Shown piece after piece: positions 23,201 to 34,842 of a stretch of 64,000 nt of DNA (its first letter is position 1; each line of letters begins with the position of its first letter). A model generated the notes under the pieces. That model saw nothing but the letters and a program-made list of their open reading frames with translations. It ran no database searches and had not been told where the DNA came from. A program made the position numbers and the translations under genes. This stretch comes from Cherax quadricarinatus (Eukaryota > Arthropoda > Malacostraca > Decapoda > Parastacidae): positions 27,981,135-28,045,134 of the forward strand of contig NC_091303.1 in assembly GCF_038502225.1 (NCBI RefSeq). The letters are read 5' to 3'.

Positions 23201-24686
23201 GTGTAGCAAGTGTAGTGTTGGTTGACAGGTGCTACACTGCTACCTACACTTCACAGTGTAGCAAGTGTAGTGTTGGTTGACAGGTGCTACACTGCTACCT
23301 ACACTTCACAGTGTAGCAAGTGTAGTGTTGGTTGACAGGTGCTACACTGCTACCTACACTTCACAGTGTAGCAAGTGTAGTGTTGGTTGACAGGTGCTAC
23401 ACTGCTACCTACACTTCACAGTGTAGCAAGTGTAGTGTTGGTTGACAGGTGCTACACTGCTACCTACACTTCACAGTGTAGCAAGTGTAGTGTTGGTTGA
23501 CAGGTGCTACACTGCTACCTACACTTCACAGTGTAGCAAGTGTAGTGTTGGTTGACAGGTGCTACACTGCTACCTACACTTCACAGTGTAGCAAGTGTAG
23601 TGTTGGCTGACAGGTGCTACACTGCTACCTACACTTCACAGTGTAGGAAGTGTAGTGTTGGCTGACAGGTGCTACACTGCTACCTACACTTCACAGTGTA
23701 GCAAGTGTAGTGTTGGTTGACAGGTGCTACACTGCTACCTACACTTCACAGTGTAGCAAGTGTAGTGTTGGTTGACAGGTGCTACACTGCTACCTACACT
23801 TCACAGTGTAGCAAGTGTAGTGTTGGTTGACAGGTGCTACACTGCTACCTACACTTCACAGTGTAGCAAGTGTAGTGTTGGTTGACAGGTGCTACACTGC
23901 TACCTACACTTCACAGTGTAGCAAGTGTAGTGTTGGTTGACAGGTGCTACACTGCTACCTACACTTCACAGTGTAGCAAGTGTAGTGTTGGTTGACAGGT
24001 GCTACACTGCTACCTACACTTCACAGTGTAGCAAGTGTAGTGTTGGCTGACAGGTGCTACACTGCTACCTACACTTCACAGTGTAGCAAGTGTAGTGTTG
24101 GTTGACAGGTGCTACACTGCTACCTACACTTCACAGTGTAGCAAGTGTAGTGTTGGTTGACAGGTGCTACACTGCTACCTACACTTCACAGTGTAGCAAG
24201 TGTAGTGTTGGTTGACAGGTGCTACACTGCTACCTACACTTCACAGTGTAGCAAGTGTAGTGTTGGTTGACAGGTGCTACACTGCTACCTACACTTCACA
24301 GTGTAGCAAGTGTAGGGTTGGTTGACAGGTGCTACACTGCTACCTACACTTCACAGTGTAGCAAGTGTAGTGTTGGTTGACAGGTGCTACAATGCTACCT
24401 ACACTTCACAGTGTAGCAAGTGTAGTGTTGGTTGACAGGTGCTACACTGCTACCTACACTTCACAGTGTAGCAAGTGTAGTGTTGGTTGACAGGTGCTAC
24501 ACTGCTACCTACACTTCACAGTGTAGCAAGTGTAGTGTTGGTTGACAGGTGCTACACTGCTACCTACACTTCACAGTGTAGCAAGTGTAGTGTTGGTTGA
24601 CAGGTGCTACACTGCTACCTACACTTCACAGTGTAGCAAGTGTAGTGTTGGTTGACAGGTGCTACACTGCTACCTACACTTCACTA
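20213..24686. repeat. 55-bp satellite array, about 81 copies
   Basis: The unit begins GTTGGTTGACAGGTGCTACA and continues CTGCTACCTACACTTCACAG then TGTAGCAAGTGTAGT. Copies are nearly identical. A few are shortened (near 20360, 20460, 22290-22370). Each unit contains nested inverted repeats: GCTACACTG with CAGTGTAGC, CTACACT with AGTGTAG (4-nt spacer), and CTACACTT with AAGTGTAG. Confidence 0.97.
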
Positions 24687-24825
24687 TCCTCTGACAATCC
24701 GCTTTATCATGAAGAATATTTAACCATCTTAAACAATGTCAATATTAATCTGCTGTTATTTCTGTTTAGAAGTTTGAATGATTATCATGAATGATATCTG
24801 AAGAATGTTTCCTGAAGTCAACTCC

Positions 24826-25020
24826 CTGAGGCATGGCCCTGGAGGTCAACACCTGATCACTCAGACTGTTACTGCTAGCTTCACGCATTTCAAGGTACGA
24901 ACCACAACCTGGGTGACCAGGCCTCCTAGTGGTCAAGACCTGATCAATCAGACTGTTACTGCTAGCTTCACGCAGTTTAGCGTACGAACCACAGCCTGGC
25001 TGGTCAGGAAGTGATCTGCG
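24826..25020 (-). mobile_element. LINE-A tail, locally duplicated
   Basis: Two tandem copies of a LINE-A tail segment (CTGATCA(C/A)TCAGACTGTTA, GCTAGCTTCACGCA, GTACGAACCACA) at about 24852-24908 and 24937-24993. The extreme tail GACCAGGCCTCCTAGTGG lies between them. It flanks the 55-bp array on its right. Confidence 0.65.
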
Positions 25021-25035
25021 CTAAGGTCGGATACA

Positions 25036-25319
25036 TAATGTGGAGTGTGGGCAGAGTTGTGGAGTGTAGGCAGAGTTGTAGGGTGTGGGCAGAGCTGTAG
25101 AATGTGGGCAGAGTTGTGGAGTGTGGGCAGTACTGTAGAGTGTGGGCAGAGTTGTAGAGAGTGGGCAGAGTTGTAGAGTGTGGACAGAGCTGTAGAATGT
25201 GGGCAGAGTTGTGGAGTGTGGGCAGAGTTGTGGAGTGTGGGCAGAGTTGTGGAGTGTGGGCAGAGTTGTGGAGTGTGGGTAGAGTTGTAGAGTGTGGGCA
25301 GAGTTGTGGAGTATGGGCA
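25036..25319. repeat. 19-bp array, left block
   Basis: About 15 copies of GAGTGTGGGCAGAGTTGTG, the same family as 27071-30432. It ends exactly where the LTR-like segment begins. Confidence 0.95.
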
Positions 25320-25641
25320 TGTCATGTGGGGGTTCGATTACGTGGATTGGGTAAAGTCACATAGACAATAATGGAGTATAACTATAACGGAATATATGGG
25401 AAGCACCAGGCCCGCCCTGCCTCTCTGCTCACTCTCTCTAAGACTGACTCACGAATTGGGTCGTAGGGGAGAGCGGCGTTCAAAAACATGCAATGGTCAG
25501 CAGCAACATGAATAACAGTCAGTGATTCATGCAGACGGTTGGTAGTGAGTCATACTACTGGTAACTGGTTACTAGTAACTGGTACTACTGGGAACTGATA
25601 CTACTGAGAGCTCGGCGATGCTAACGCATGTCGTCCCGACA
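25320..25641 (-). mobile_element. Probable 3' LTR of a gypsy element
   Basis: On the minus strand this 322-bp block starts TGTCGGGACGACATG and ends CACATGACA, i.e. with the 5'-TG...CA-3' ends expected of an LTR. It lies downstream of the integrase remnant at 26080-27070 in the same orientation. A diverged relative lies at 19838-20130. I see no second LTR for this copy, and no clear polypurine tract just upstream, so the call is inferential. Confidence 0.5.
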
Positions 25642-26079
25642 TACAGCTAATACAAACTAGAGACAGCAGGCATACGGCTTGGGCTGATTCTATACAATGG
25701 CAAAGTACACAACAATTGAACATTGTAACATACATAAGGAGAATATTGGAATGGAAGCTAACATAATTGACTATAATAAAACTTACTGTAATGAAACTCT
25801 AATGAAGCTGTAATGCATTACAAGGTATAATATAGCACAACTCATCAGATGAACTCAACATTGGGATTACACAATAAAAGTGATAAAAAAAAATTTGATC
25901 GATCGATCTGTATTCATGTGATCTACGGATTCTGAGGAAGAAATACATACAAAGAAAGAAGTGTTTAACAGAAAGGCAGACTTGGTGCACTCAAATCTAG
26001 ACTGTTAAATCTCAGAATTTGGAGAGAATGTGAACACAAAAAAAAATCTTGAACATTGGTAAGTTGATACTGTAATTAT
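25642..26079. other. Non-coding stretch between integrase end and LTR
   Basis: About 440 bp of AT-rich DNA with only a 63-codon frame (25799-25990, minus) of no recognisable type. It is probably the 3' untranslated part of the gypsy element. Confidence 0.4.
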
Positions 26080-27070
26080 TCATCTATACAGGTTATTTAC
26101 ATTTAACCCCAACTCTGCTAAGGTGAGATTGACATATGCAGAATGGGTGTCATCTCTGGGAGGATCAAATTCTGTTGCACTGGCTAAATCATGCCGTGTT
26201 TGAGGCAAATTTGAATTGGTAGTTACAAATGATACTTGAGGATTTCTCAATACCTGCTGTGTACGTAGGGAATAACGACATTCAGGCTGATCATCTGACT
26301 GAGTATCAGAGGTAGAGAGTACAGGATCAGGAGGATTGTCAGAGTCTGTCACATTAGTCTGGGTTGGAACATCATTATAATCACATACTAACTTCATATG
26401 ATCTAAATGCGATTCTTTATACTGACCAGTACTAATTTCTCTAACCTTATACTTATTGCCATTGGTATGTTCAACTACTCGATAAGGACCAACAAACTTT
26501 TGATCAAGCTTAGGCATTGCAGACGTTTTGTTAAAGTTAGTCAGCATAACTCTCGAATCTACTTTGATTTTGGATGGCTTTGCTCGAGTGTTTGCGACTC
26601 TTGTAAATTCTGCTGTTGATTTATGAAGTGTTTCACGGATTCTTCTAAAAACACTTTGAGCTAAGCTGGTACGAGTTGCTATGACATCATCAGGGCTGTA
26701 ATCTGGTTTCGGGTTAGAATATAGCAACTCACAAGGCAAACGTTTTTCTACACCGTACAATGCATAATGTAGAGTGTCGCCTATGGAAACGTTGTAAGCA
26801 GAATTTATAGCACACTGCACATCAGGTATAACTTCATCCCAAGATTTACTGTTGGGATTGATAGTGGCGCTCGAGACATCAAGTACTTTCTTATTGGTTC
26901 GTTCCGCTAGCCCAGTGCTGGCAGGATGATGAGGAATAATGGTGGATTTAGAGATCTTGTACAAGGTACACAAATTTTCAAGAATCTCATTACAGAATTC
27001 ACCTCCATTATCTGTTACTAGGGACTTAGGGGTGGTATGCCTGCAGATAATGCGTTCTTTAAACGCTTTG
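26080..27070 (-). pseudogene. Ty3/gypsy integrase C-terminal part, 5'-truncated
   Basis: About 330 codons open on the minus strand down to the stop before 26080. Visible: SLVTDNGGEF with the second catalytic Asp (about 27025-26995), HHPASTGLAERTNKKV with the catalytic Glu (about 26935-26885), and a C-terminal chromatin/DNA-binding module with FVGPYRVVEH (GPY/F type, about 26500-26470) followed by an acidic, serine-rich tail. The first catalytic Asp and all of protease, RT and RNase H are missing. The frame reads upstream without a stop into the 19-bp array to 27360, so the apparent 426-residue ORF is a chimera of satellite and integrase. The enzyme would have inserted element cDNA into the genome; this remnant cannot. 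Confidence 0.9.
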
Positions 27071-30000
27071 GGCAGAGTTGTGGAGTGTGGGCAGAGCTGT
27101 AGAGTGTAGGCAGAGTTGTGGAGTGTGGGCAGAGCTGTAGAGTGTAGGCAGAGTTGTGGAGTGTGGGCAGAGCTGTAGAGTGTAGGCAGAGTTGTGGAGT
27201 GTAGGCAGAGTTGTGGAGTGTGGGCAGAATTGTGGAGTGTGGGTAGAGTTATAGAGTGTAGGCAGAGTTGTGGAATGTGGGCAGAGTTGTGGAGTGTGGG
27301 CAGAGCTGTGGAATGTGGGCAGAGTTGTGAAGTGTGGGCACAGTCGTGAAGTGTCGGCACAGTTGTGAAGTGTGGGCACAGTTGTGGAGTGTGGGAACAG
27401 TTGCTGAGTGTGGGAACAGTTGTGGAGTGTGGGCACAGTTATGAAGTGTGGGCAGAGTTGTGGAGTGTGCGCACAGTTGAGGAGTGTGGGCACAGTTGTG
27501 GAGTGTGGGCAGAGGTGTGGAGTGTGAGCAGAAGTGTAGAGTGTAGGCAGAAGTGTGGAGTGTGGGCAGAGTTGTGGAGTGTGGGCACAGTCGTGAAGTG
27601 TCGGCACAGTTGTGAAGTGTGGGCACAGTTCTGGAGTGTCGGCACAGTTGTGAAGTGTGGGCACAGTTGTGGAGTGTGGGCACAGTTGTGGAGTGTGGGA
27701 ACAGTTGCGGAGTGTGGGAACAGTTGTGGAGTGTGGGCACAGTTATGAAGTGTGGGCAGAGTTGTGGAGTGTGCGCACAGTTGAGGAGTGTGGGCACAGT
27801 TGTGGAGTGTGGGCACAGCTGTAGAGTGTAGGCACAGTTGTGGAGTGTGGGCAGAGTTGTGGAGTGTGGGCACAGTTGTGGAGTGCGGGCAGAGGTGTGG
27901 AGTGTGGGCAGAGGTGTGGAGTGTGGGCAGAGGTGTGGAGTGTGGGCAGAGGTGTGGAGTGTGGGCAGAGGTGAGGAGTGTGGGCAGAGGTGTGGAGTGT
28001 GGGCAGAGGTGTGGGGTGTGGGTAGAGGTGTGGAGTGTGGGCAGAGGTGTGGAGTGTGGGCAGAGGTGTGGAGTGCGGGTAGAGGTGTGGAGTGTGGGCA
28101 GAGGTGTGGAGTGTGGGCAGAGGTGTGGAGTGTGGGCAGAGGTGTGGAGTGTGGGCAGAGGTGTGGAGTGTGGGCAGAGGTGTGGAGTGTGGGCAGAGGT
28201 GTGGAGTGTGGGCAGAGGTGTGGAGTGTGGGCAGAGGTGTGGAGTGTGGGCAGAGGTGTGGTGTGTGGGCAGAGGTGTGGAGTGCGGGAAGAGGTGTGGA
28301 CTGCGGGTAGAGGTGTGGAGTGTGGGCCGAGGTGAGGAGTGTGGGCAGAGGTGTGGAGTGTGGGCAGAGGTGTGGAGTGTGGGCAGAGGTGTGGAGTGTG
28401 GGCAGAGGTGTGGAGTGTGGGCAGAGGTGTGGAGTGTGGGTAGAGGTGTGGAGTGTGGGCAGAGGTGTGGAGTGTGGGTAGAGGTGTGGAGTGTGGGCAG
28501 AGGTGTGGAGTGTGGGCAGAGGTGTGGAGTGTGGGCAGAGGTGTGGAGTGTGGGCAGAGGTGTGGAGTGCGGGTAGAGGTGTGGAGTGCGGGTAGAGGTG
28601 TGGGCAGAGGTGTGGAGTGTGGGTAGAGGTGTGGAGTGCGGGTAGAGGTGTGGAGTGCGGGTAGAGGTGTGGAGTGCGGGTAGAGGTGTGGAGTGTGGGT
28701 AGAGGTGTGGAGTGCGGGTAGAGGTGTGGAGTGTGGGTAGAGGTGTGGAGTGCGGGTAGAGGTGTGGAGTGCGGGTAGAGGTGTGGAGTGTGGGTAGAGG
28801 TGTGGAGTGCGGGTAGAGGTGTGGAGTGCGGGTAGAGGTGTGGAGTGTGGGTAGAGGTGTGGAGTGCGGGTAGAGGTGTGGAGTAGAGGTGTGGAGTGTG
28901 GGTAGAGGTGTGGATTGTGGGTAGAGGTGTGGAGTGTGGGTAGAGGTGTGGAGTGTGGGTAGAGGTGTGGAGTGTGGGTAGAGGTGTGGAGTGCGGGTAG
29001 AGGTGTGGAGTGCGGGTAGAGGTGTGGAGTGTGGGTAGAGGTGTGGAGTGTGGGCAGAGGTGTGGAGTGTGGGCAGAGGTGTGGAGTGTGGGCAGAGGTG
29101 TGGAGTGTGGGTAGAGGTGTGGAGTGCGGGTAGAGGTGTGGAGTGTGGGTAGAGGTGTGGAGTGCGGGTAGAGGTGTGGAGTGTGGGTAGAGGTGTGGAG
29201 TGCGGGTAGAGGTGTGGAGTGTGGGAGAGGTGTGGAGTGTGGGTAGAGGTGTGGAGTGTGGGTAGAGGTGTGGAGTGTGGGTAGAGGTGTGGAGTGTGGG
29301 TAGAGGTGTGGAGTGTGGGCAGAGGTGTGGTGTGTGGGTAGAGGTGTGGAGTGTGGGGAGAGGTGTGGAGTGTGGGTAGAGGTGTGGAGTGTGGGTAGAG
29401 GTGTGGAGTGCGGGTAGAGGTGTGGAGTGTGGGTAGAGGTGTGGAGTGTGGGTAGAGGTGTGGAGTGTGGGTAGAGGTGTGGAGTGTGGGTAGAGGTGTG
29501 GAGTGCGGGGAGTGCGGGTAGAGGTGTGGAGTGCGGGTAGAGGTGTGGAGTGTGGGTAGAGGTGTGGAGTGTGGGTAGAGGTGTGGAGTGTGGGTAGAGG
29601 TGTGGAGTGTGGGTAGAGGTGTGGAGTGTGGGTAGAGGTGTGGAGTGGGGGTAGAGGTGTGGAGTGCGTGGATAGAGGTGTGGAGTTAGGTTATAGGTGT
29701 GGAGTGTGGGTAGAGGTGTGGAGTGTGGGTAGAGGTGTGGAGTGTGGGTAGAGGTGTGGAGTGCGGGTAGAGGTGTGGAGTGTGGGTAGAGGTGTGGAGT
29801 GTGGGTAGAGGTGTGGTTTGTGGGTAGAGGTGTGGAGTGTGGGTAGAGGTGTGGAGTGTGGGTAGAGGTGTGGAGTGTGGGTAGAGGTGTGGAGTGTGGG
29901 TAGAGGTGTGGAGTGCGGGTAGAGGTGTGGAGTGTGGGTAGAGGTGTGGAGTGTGGGTAGAGGTGTGGAGTGTGGGTAGAGGTGTGGAGTGTGGGTAGAG

Positions 30001-30432
30001 GTGTGGAGTGCGGGTAGAGGTGTGGAGTGTGGGTAGAGGTGTGGAGTGTGGGTAGAGGTGTGGAGTGCGGGTAGAGGTGTGGAGTGCGGGTAGAGGTGTG
30101 GAGTGTGGGTAGAGGTGTGGAGTGTGGGTAGAGGTGTGGAGTGCGGGTAGAGGTGTGGAGTGTGGGTAGAGGTGTGGAGTGTGGGTAGAGGTGTGGAGTG
30201 TGGGTAGAGGTGTGGAGTGCGGGTAGAGGTGTGGAGTGTGGGTAGAGGTGTGGAGTGTGGGTAGAGGTGTGGAGTGTGGGTAGAGGTGTGGAGTGTGGGT
30301 AGAGGTGTGGAGTGCGGGTAGAGGTGTGGAGTGTGGGTAGAGGTGTGGAGTGTGGGTAGAGGTGTGGAGTGTGGGTAGAGGTGTGGAGTGTGGGTAGAGG
30401 TGTGGAGTGTGGGTAGAGGTGTGGAGTGTGGT
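27071..30432. repeat. 19-bp array, main block, about 175 copies
   Basis: Continues the 25036-25319 family. Three zones: GTTGTGGAGTGTGGGCAGA and GGGCACAGTTGTGAAGTGT variants at 27071-27880; GGTGTGGAGTGTGGGCAGA at 27880-28560; and GGTGTGGAGTGTGGGTAGA or GCGGGTAGA thereafter. A 304-bp block (16 units) is repeated within the first zone. Because 19 is not a multiple of 3, one copy set cycles through all frames, giving the long Trp/Gly- and His/Pro-rich open frames on both strands, none of which I regard as genes. Confidence 0.97.
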
Positions 30433-30535
30433 GGTAACTAGGTTACTCAGCACAGTTTTATGCTCAACTTATATTATTTCCTTCATTTCTTTTGCGTCAT
30501 CTGTGTATAAACAGCCTCTGGACAGATAACTAAAG

Positions 30536-30700
30536 TCGGTGCCGAATCAGCTGGGCTGTGGTTCGTACGTTGGATTGCGTGCGGCCAGCAGTAACAGCCT
30601 CGTTGATCAGGCCCTGATCCGCCGGGAGGCCTATTCGTGGACCGGGCCGCGGGGGCGTTGATCCCCGGAACACCCTCCAGGTAGACTCCAGGTAAAGCAG
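30536..30700 (+). mobile_element. LINE-A C-terminal end and tail
   Basis: The plus strand encodes PNQLGCGSYVGLRAASSN, SLVDQALIRREAYSWTGPRG and then a stop, followed by the tail CACCCTCCAGGTAGACTCC and AGGTAAAG. This is the LINE-A end, heavily 5'-truncated, directly right of the 19-bp array. Confidence 0.85.
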
Positions 30701-30745
30701 AGAGCCAATACTAGAAAAAATTGACTCATCTTTTTGATATTTTAT

Positions 30746-33700
30746 AAAGTACGAGGCTGTTACGGTGTCTGATGTAGTGTATCTTGTGTCAGTGTGACTC
30801 GTACGAGGCTGTTACGGTGTCTGATGTAGTGTATCTTGTGTCTGTGTGACTCGTACGAGGCTGTTACGGTGTCTGATGTAGTGTATCTTGTGTCTGTGAC
30901 TCGTACGAGGCTGTTAAGGTATCTGATGTAGTGTATCTTGTGTCTGTGTGACTCGTACGAGGCTGTTATGGTGTCTGATGTAGTGTATCTTGTGTCAGTG
31001 TGACTCGTACGAGGCTGTTACGGTGTCTGATGTAGTGTATCTTGTGTCTGTGTGACTCGTACGAGGCTGTTACGGTGTCTGATGTAGTGTATCTTGTGTC
31101 TGTGTGACTCGTACGAGGCTGTTACGGTGTCTGATGTAGTGTATCTTGTGTCTGTGTGACTCGTACGAGGCTGTTACGGTGTCTGATGTAGTGTATCTTG
31201 TGTCTGTGTGACTCGTACGAGGCTGTTACGGTGTCTGATGAAGTGTATCTTGTGTCTGTGTAACTCGTACGAGGCTGTTACGGTGTCTGATGTAGTGTAT
31301 CTTGTGTCTGTGTGACTCGTACGAGGCTGTTACGGTGTCTGATGTAGTGTATCTTGTGTCAGTGTGACTCGTACGAGGCTGTTACGGTGTCTGATGTAGT
31401 GTATCTTGTGTCTGTGTGACTCGTACGAGGCTGTTATGGTGTCTGATGTAGTGTATCTTGTGTCTGTGTGACTCGTACGAGGCTGTTACGGTGTCTGATG
31501 TAGTGTATCTTGTGTCAGTGTGACTCGTACGAGGCTGTTACGGTGTCTGATGTAGTGTATCTTGTGTCTGTGTGACTCGTACGAGGCTGTTACGGTGTCT
31601 GATGTAGTGTATCTTGTGTCAGTGTGACTCGTACGAGGCTGTTTCGGTGTCTGATGTAGTGTATCTTGTGTCAGTGTGACTCGTACGAGGCTGTTACGGT
31701 GTCTGATGTAGTGTATCTTGTGTCTGTGTGACTCGTACGAGGCTGTTATGGTGTCTGATGTAGTGTATCTTGTGTCTGTGTGACTCGTACGAGGCTGCTA
31801 TGGTGTCTGATGTAGTGTATCTTGTGTCTGTGTGATTCGTACGAGGCTGTTATGGTGTCTGATGTAGTGTATCTTGTGTCTGTGTGACTCGTACGAGGCT
31901 GTTATGGTGTCTGATGTAGTGTATCTTGTGTCTGTGTGACTCGTACGAGGCTGTTATGGTGTCTGATGTAGTGTATCTTGTGTCTGTGTGACTCGTACGA
32001 GGCTGTTATGGTGTCTGATGTAGTGTATCTTGTGTCTGTGTGACTCGTACGAGGCTGTTATGGTGTCTGATGTAGTGTATCTTGTGTCTGTGTGACTCGT
32101 ACGAGGCTGTTATGGTGTCTGATGTAGTGTATCTTGTGTCTGTGTGACTCGTACGAGGCTGTTATGGTGTCTGATGTAGTGTATCTTGTGTCTGTGTGAC
32201 TCGTACGAGGCTGTTATGGTGTCTGATGTAGTGTATCTTGTGTCTGTGTGACTCGTACGAGGCTGTTACGGTGTCTGATGTAGTGTATCTTGTGTCTGTG
32301 TGACTCGTACGAGGCTGTTACGGTGTCTGATGTAGTGTATCTTGTGTCTGTGTGACTCGTACGAGGCTGTTATGGTGTCTGATGTAGTGTATCTTGTGTC
32401 TGTGTGACTCGTACGAGGCTGTTATCGTGTCTGATGTAGTGTATCTTGTGTCTGTGTGACTCGTACGAGGCTGTTACGGTGTCTGATGTAGTGTATCTTG
32501 TGTCTGTGTGACTCGTACGAGGCTGTTACGGTGTCTGATGTAGTGTATCTTGTGTCTGTGTGACTCGTACGAGGCTGTTACGGTGTCTGATGTAGTGTAT
32601 CTTGTGTCTGTGTGACTCGTACGAGGCTGTTACGGTGTCTGATGTAGTGTATCTTGTGTCTGTGTGACTCGTACGAGGCTGTTACGGTGTCTGATGTAGT
32701 GTATCTTGTGTCTGTGTGACTCGTACGAGGCTGTTATGCTGTCTGATGTAGTGTATCTTGTGTCTGTGTGACTCGTACGAGGCTGTTACGGTGTCTGATG
32801 TAGTGTATCTTGTGTCTGTGTGACTCGTACGAGTCTGTTACGTTGTCTGATGTAGTGTATCTTGTGTCTGTGTGACTCGTACGAGGCTGTTACGTTGTCT
32901 GATGTAGTGTATCTTGTGTCTGTGTGACTCGTACGAGGCTGTTACGGTGTCTGATGTAGTGTATCTTGTGTCTGTGTGACTCGTACGAGGCTGTTACGGT
33001 GTCTGATGTAGTGTATCTTGTGTCTGTGTGACTCGTACGAGGCTGTTACGGTGTCTGATGTAGTGTATCTTGTGTCTGTGTGACTCGTACGAGGCTGTTA
33101 CGGTGTCTGATGTAGTGTATCTTGTGTCTGTGTGACTCGTACGAGGCTGTTACGGTGTCTGATGTAGTGTATCTTGTGTCTGTGTGACTCGTACGAGGCT
33201 GTTATGGTGTCTGATGTAGTGTATCTTGTGTCTGTGTGACTCGTACGAGGCTGTTATGGTGTCTGATGTAGTGTATCTTGTGTCTGTGTGACTCGTACGA
33301 GGCTGTTATGGTGTCTGATGTAGTGTATCTTGTGTCTGTGTGACTCGTACGAGGCTGTTATGGTGTCTGATGTAGTGTATCTTGTGTCTGTGTGACTCGT
33401 ACGAGGCTGTTATGGTGTCTGATGTAGTGTATCTTGTGTCTGTGTGACTCGTACGAGGCTGTTATGGTGTCTGATGTAGTGTATCTTGTGTCTGTGTGAC
33501 TCGTACGAGGCTGTTATGGTGTCTGATGTAGTGTATCTTGTGTCTGTGTGACTCGTACGAGGCTGTTATGGTGTCTGATGTAGTGTATCTTGTGTCTGTG
33601 TGACTCGTACGAGGCTGTTATGGTGTCTGATGTAGTGTATCTTGTGTCTGTGTGACTCGTACGAGGCTGTTATGGTGTCTGATGTAGTGTATCTTGTGTC

Positions 33701-34494
33701 TGTGTGACTCGTACGAGGCTGTTATGGTGTCTGATGTAGTGTATCTTGTGTCTGTGTGACTCGTACGAGGCTGTTACGGTGTCTGATGTAGTGTATCTTG
33801 TGTCTGTGTGACTCGTACGAGGCTGTTATGGTGTCTGATGTAGTGTATCTTGTGTCTGTGTGACTCGTACGAGGCTGTTATGGTGTCTGATGTAGTGTAT
33901 CTTGTGTCTGTGTGACTCGTACGAGGCTGTTACGGTGTCTGATGTAGTGTATCTTGTGTCTGTGTGACTCGTACGAGGCTGTTACGGTGTCTGATGTAGT
34001 GTATCTTGTGTCTGTGTGACTCGTACGAGGCTGTTATGGTGTCTGATGTAGTGTATCTTGTGTCTGTGTGACTCGTACGAGGCTGTTACGTTGTCTGATG
34101 TAGTGTATCTTGTGTCTGTGTGACTCGTACGAGGCTGTTATGGTGTCTGATGTAGTGTATCTTGTGTCTGTGTGACTCGTACGAGGCTGTTATGGTGTCT
34201 GATGTAGTGTATCTTGTGTCTGTGTGACTCGTACGAGGCTGTTACGTTGTCTGATGTAGTGTATCTTGTGTCTGTGTGACTCGTACGAGGCTGTTATGGT
34301 GTCTGATGTAGTGTATCTTGTGTCTGTGTGACTCGTACGAGGCTGTTATGGTGTCTGATGTAGTGTATCTTGTGTCTGTGTGACTCGTACGAGGCTGTTA
34401 TGGTGTCTGATGTAGTGTATCTTGTGTCTGTGTGACTCGTACGAGGCTGTTATGGTGTCTGATGTAGTGTATCTTGTGTCTGTGTGACTCGTAC
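30746..34494. repeat. 52-bp satellite array, about 72 copies
   Basis: The unit begins GTACGAGGCTGTTACGGTGT, continues CTGATGTAGTGTATCTTGTG and ends TCTGTGTGACTC. Main variants are TTACGG or TTATGG and GTGTCAGTGTG or GTGTCTGTGTG. Each junction forms the perfect palindrome CTCGTACGAG. Runs of TTATGG copies cluster at 31740-32250 and 33190-33770. Confidence 0.97.
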
Positions 34495-34539
34495 GATAAT
34501 TTCTCGTCATTATTATTTTGTGATATTTGCATTTTGAGC

Positions 34540-34680
34540 AGTTCCTGAAGTTTACCTGAAGATGGTTACGGGGGTCAACGCTAGTATTGATAGCCACCAG
34601 GCTATCAATACTAGCTGTGCGCACTTCAACATAAAAACAATCCAGCTGATCAAGAGTCGACATTTTTTGCGAGTTTTGTA
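34540..34680 (-). mobile_element. LINE-A tail with internal hairpin
   Basis: Starts with AGTTTACCTGAAGATGG and GGGGGTCAACG, the LINE-A terminal tail, but the GC-rich part is replaced by a 16-bp inverted repeat (34580-34615). LINE-A tail sequence then resumes (GCTGATCAAGAGTCGA near 34643). Confidence 0.65.
34580..34615. repeat. Perfect 16-bp inverted repeat, 4-nt loop
   Basis: Left arm GCTAGTATTGATAGCC (34580-34595), loop ACCA, right arm GGCTATCAATACTAGC (34600-34615). The right arm matches the normal LINE-A tail order (ACCAGGCT...TGCTAGCTG-like), so the left arm is the newcomer. Confidence 0.95.
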
Positions 34681-34842
34681 CAATCTATGATCTCTGTGTT
34701 TGACCTCCTTGGAAGCTATAGCTCAGTGGGAAATATTTTAATCAGGCCTAGTACGCTTCTGCATTCAGCATTTCCGTACACTTGAGAGTGCTAGGCAGTC
34801 TCTCTTACGTCTTTGTTTATTTACTCTCAGCCAATTATTGTA

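Noticed and set aside
27788..30453. Long Trp/Gly/Cys-rich plus-strand and His/Pro/Thr-rich minus-strand ORFs
   Set aside because: Translations of the 19-bp array in cycling frames.
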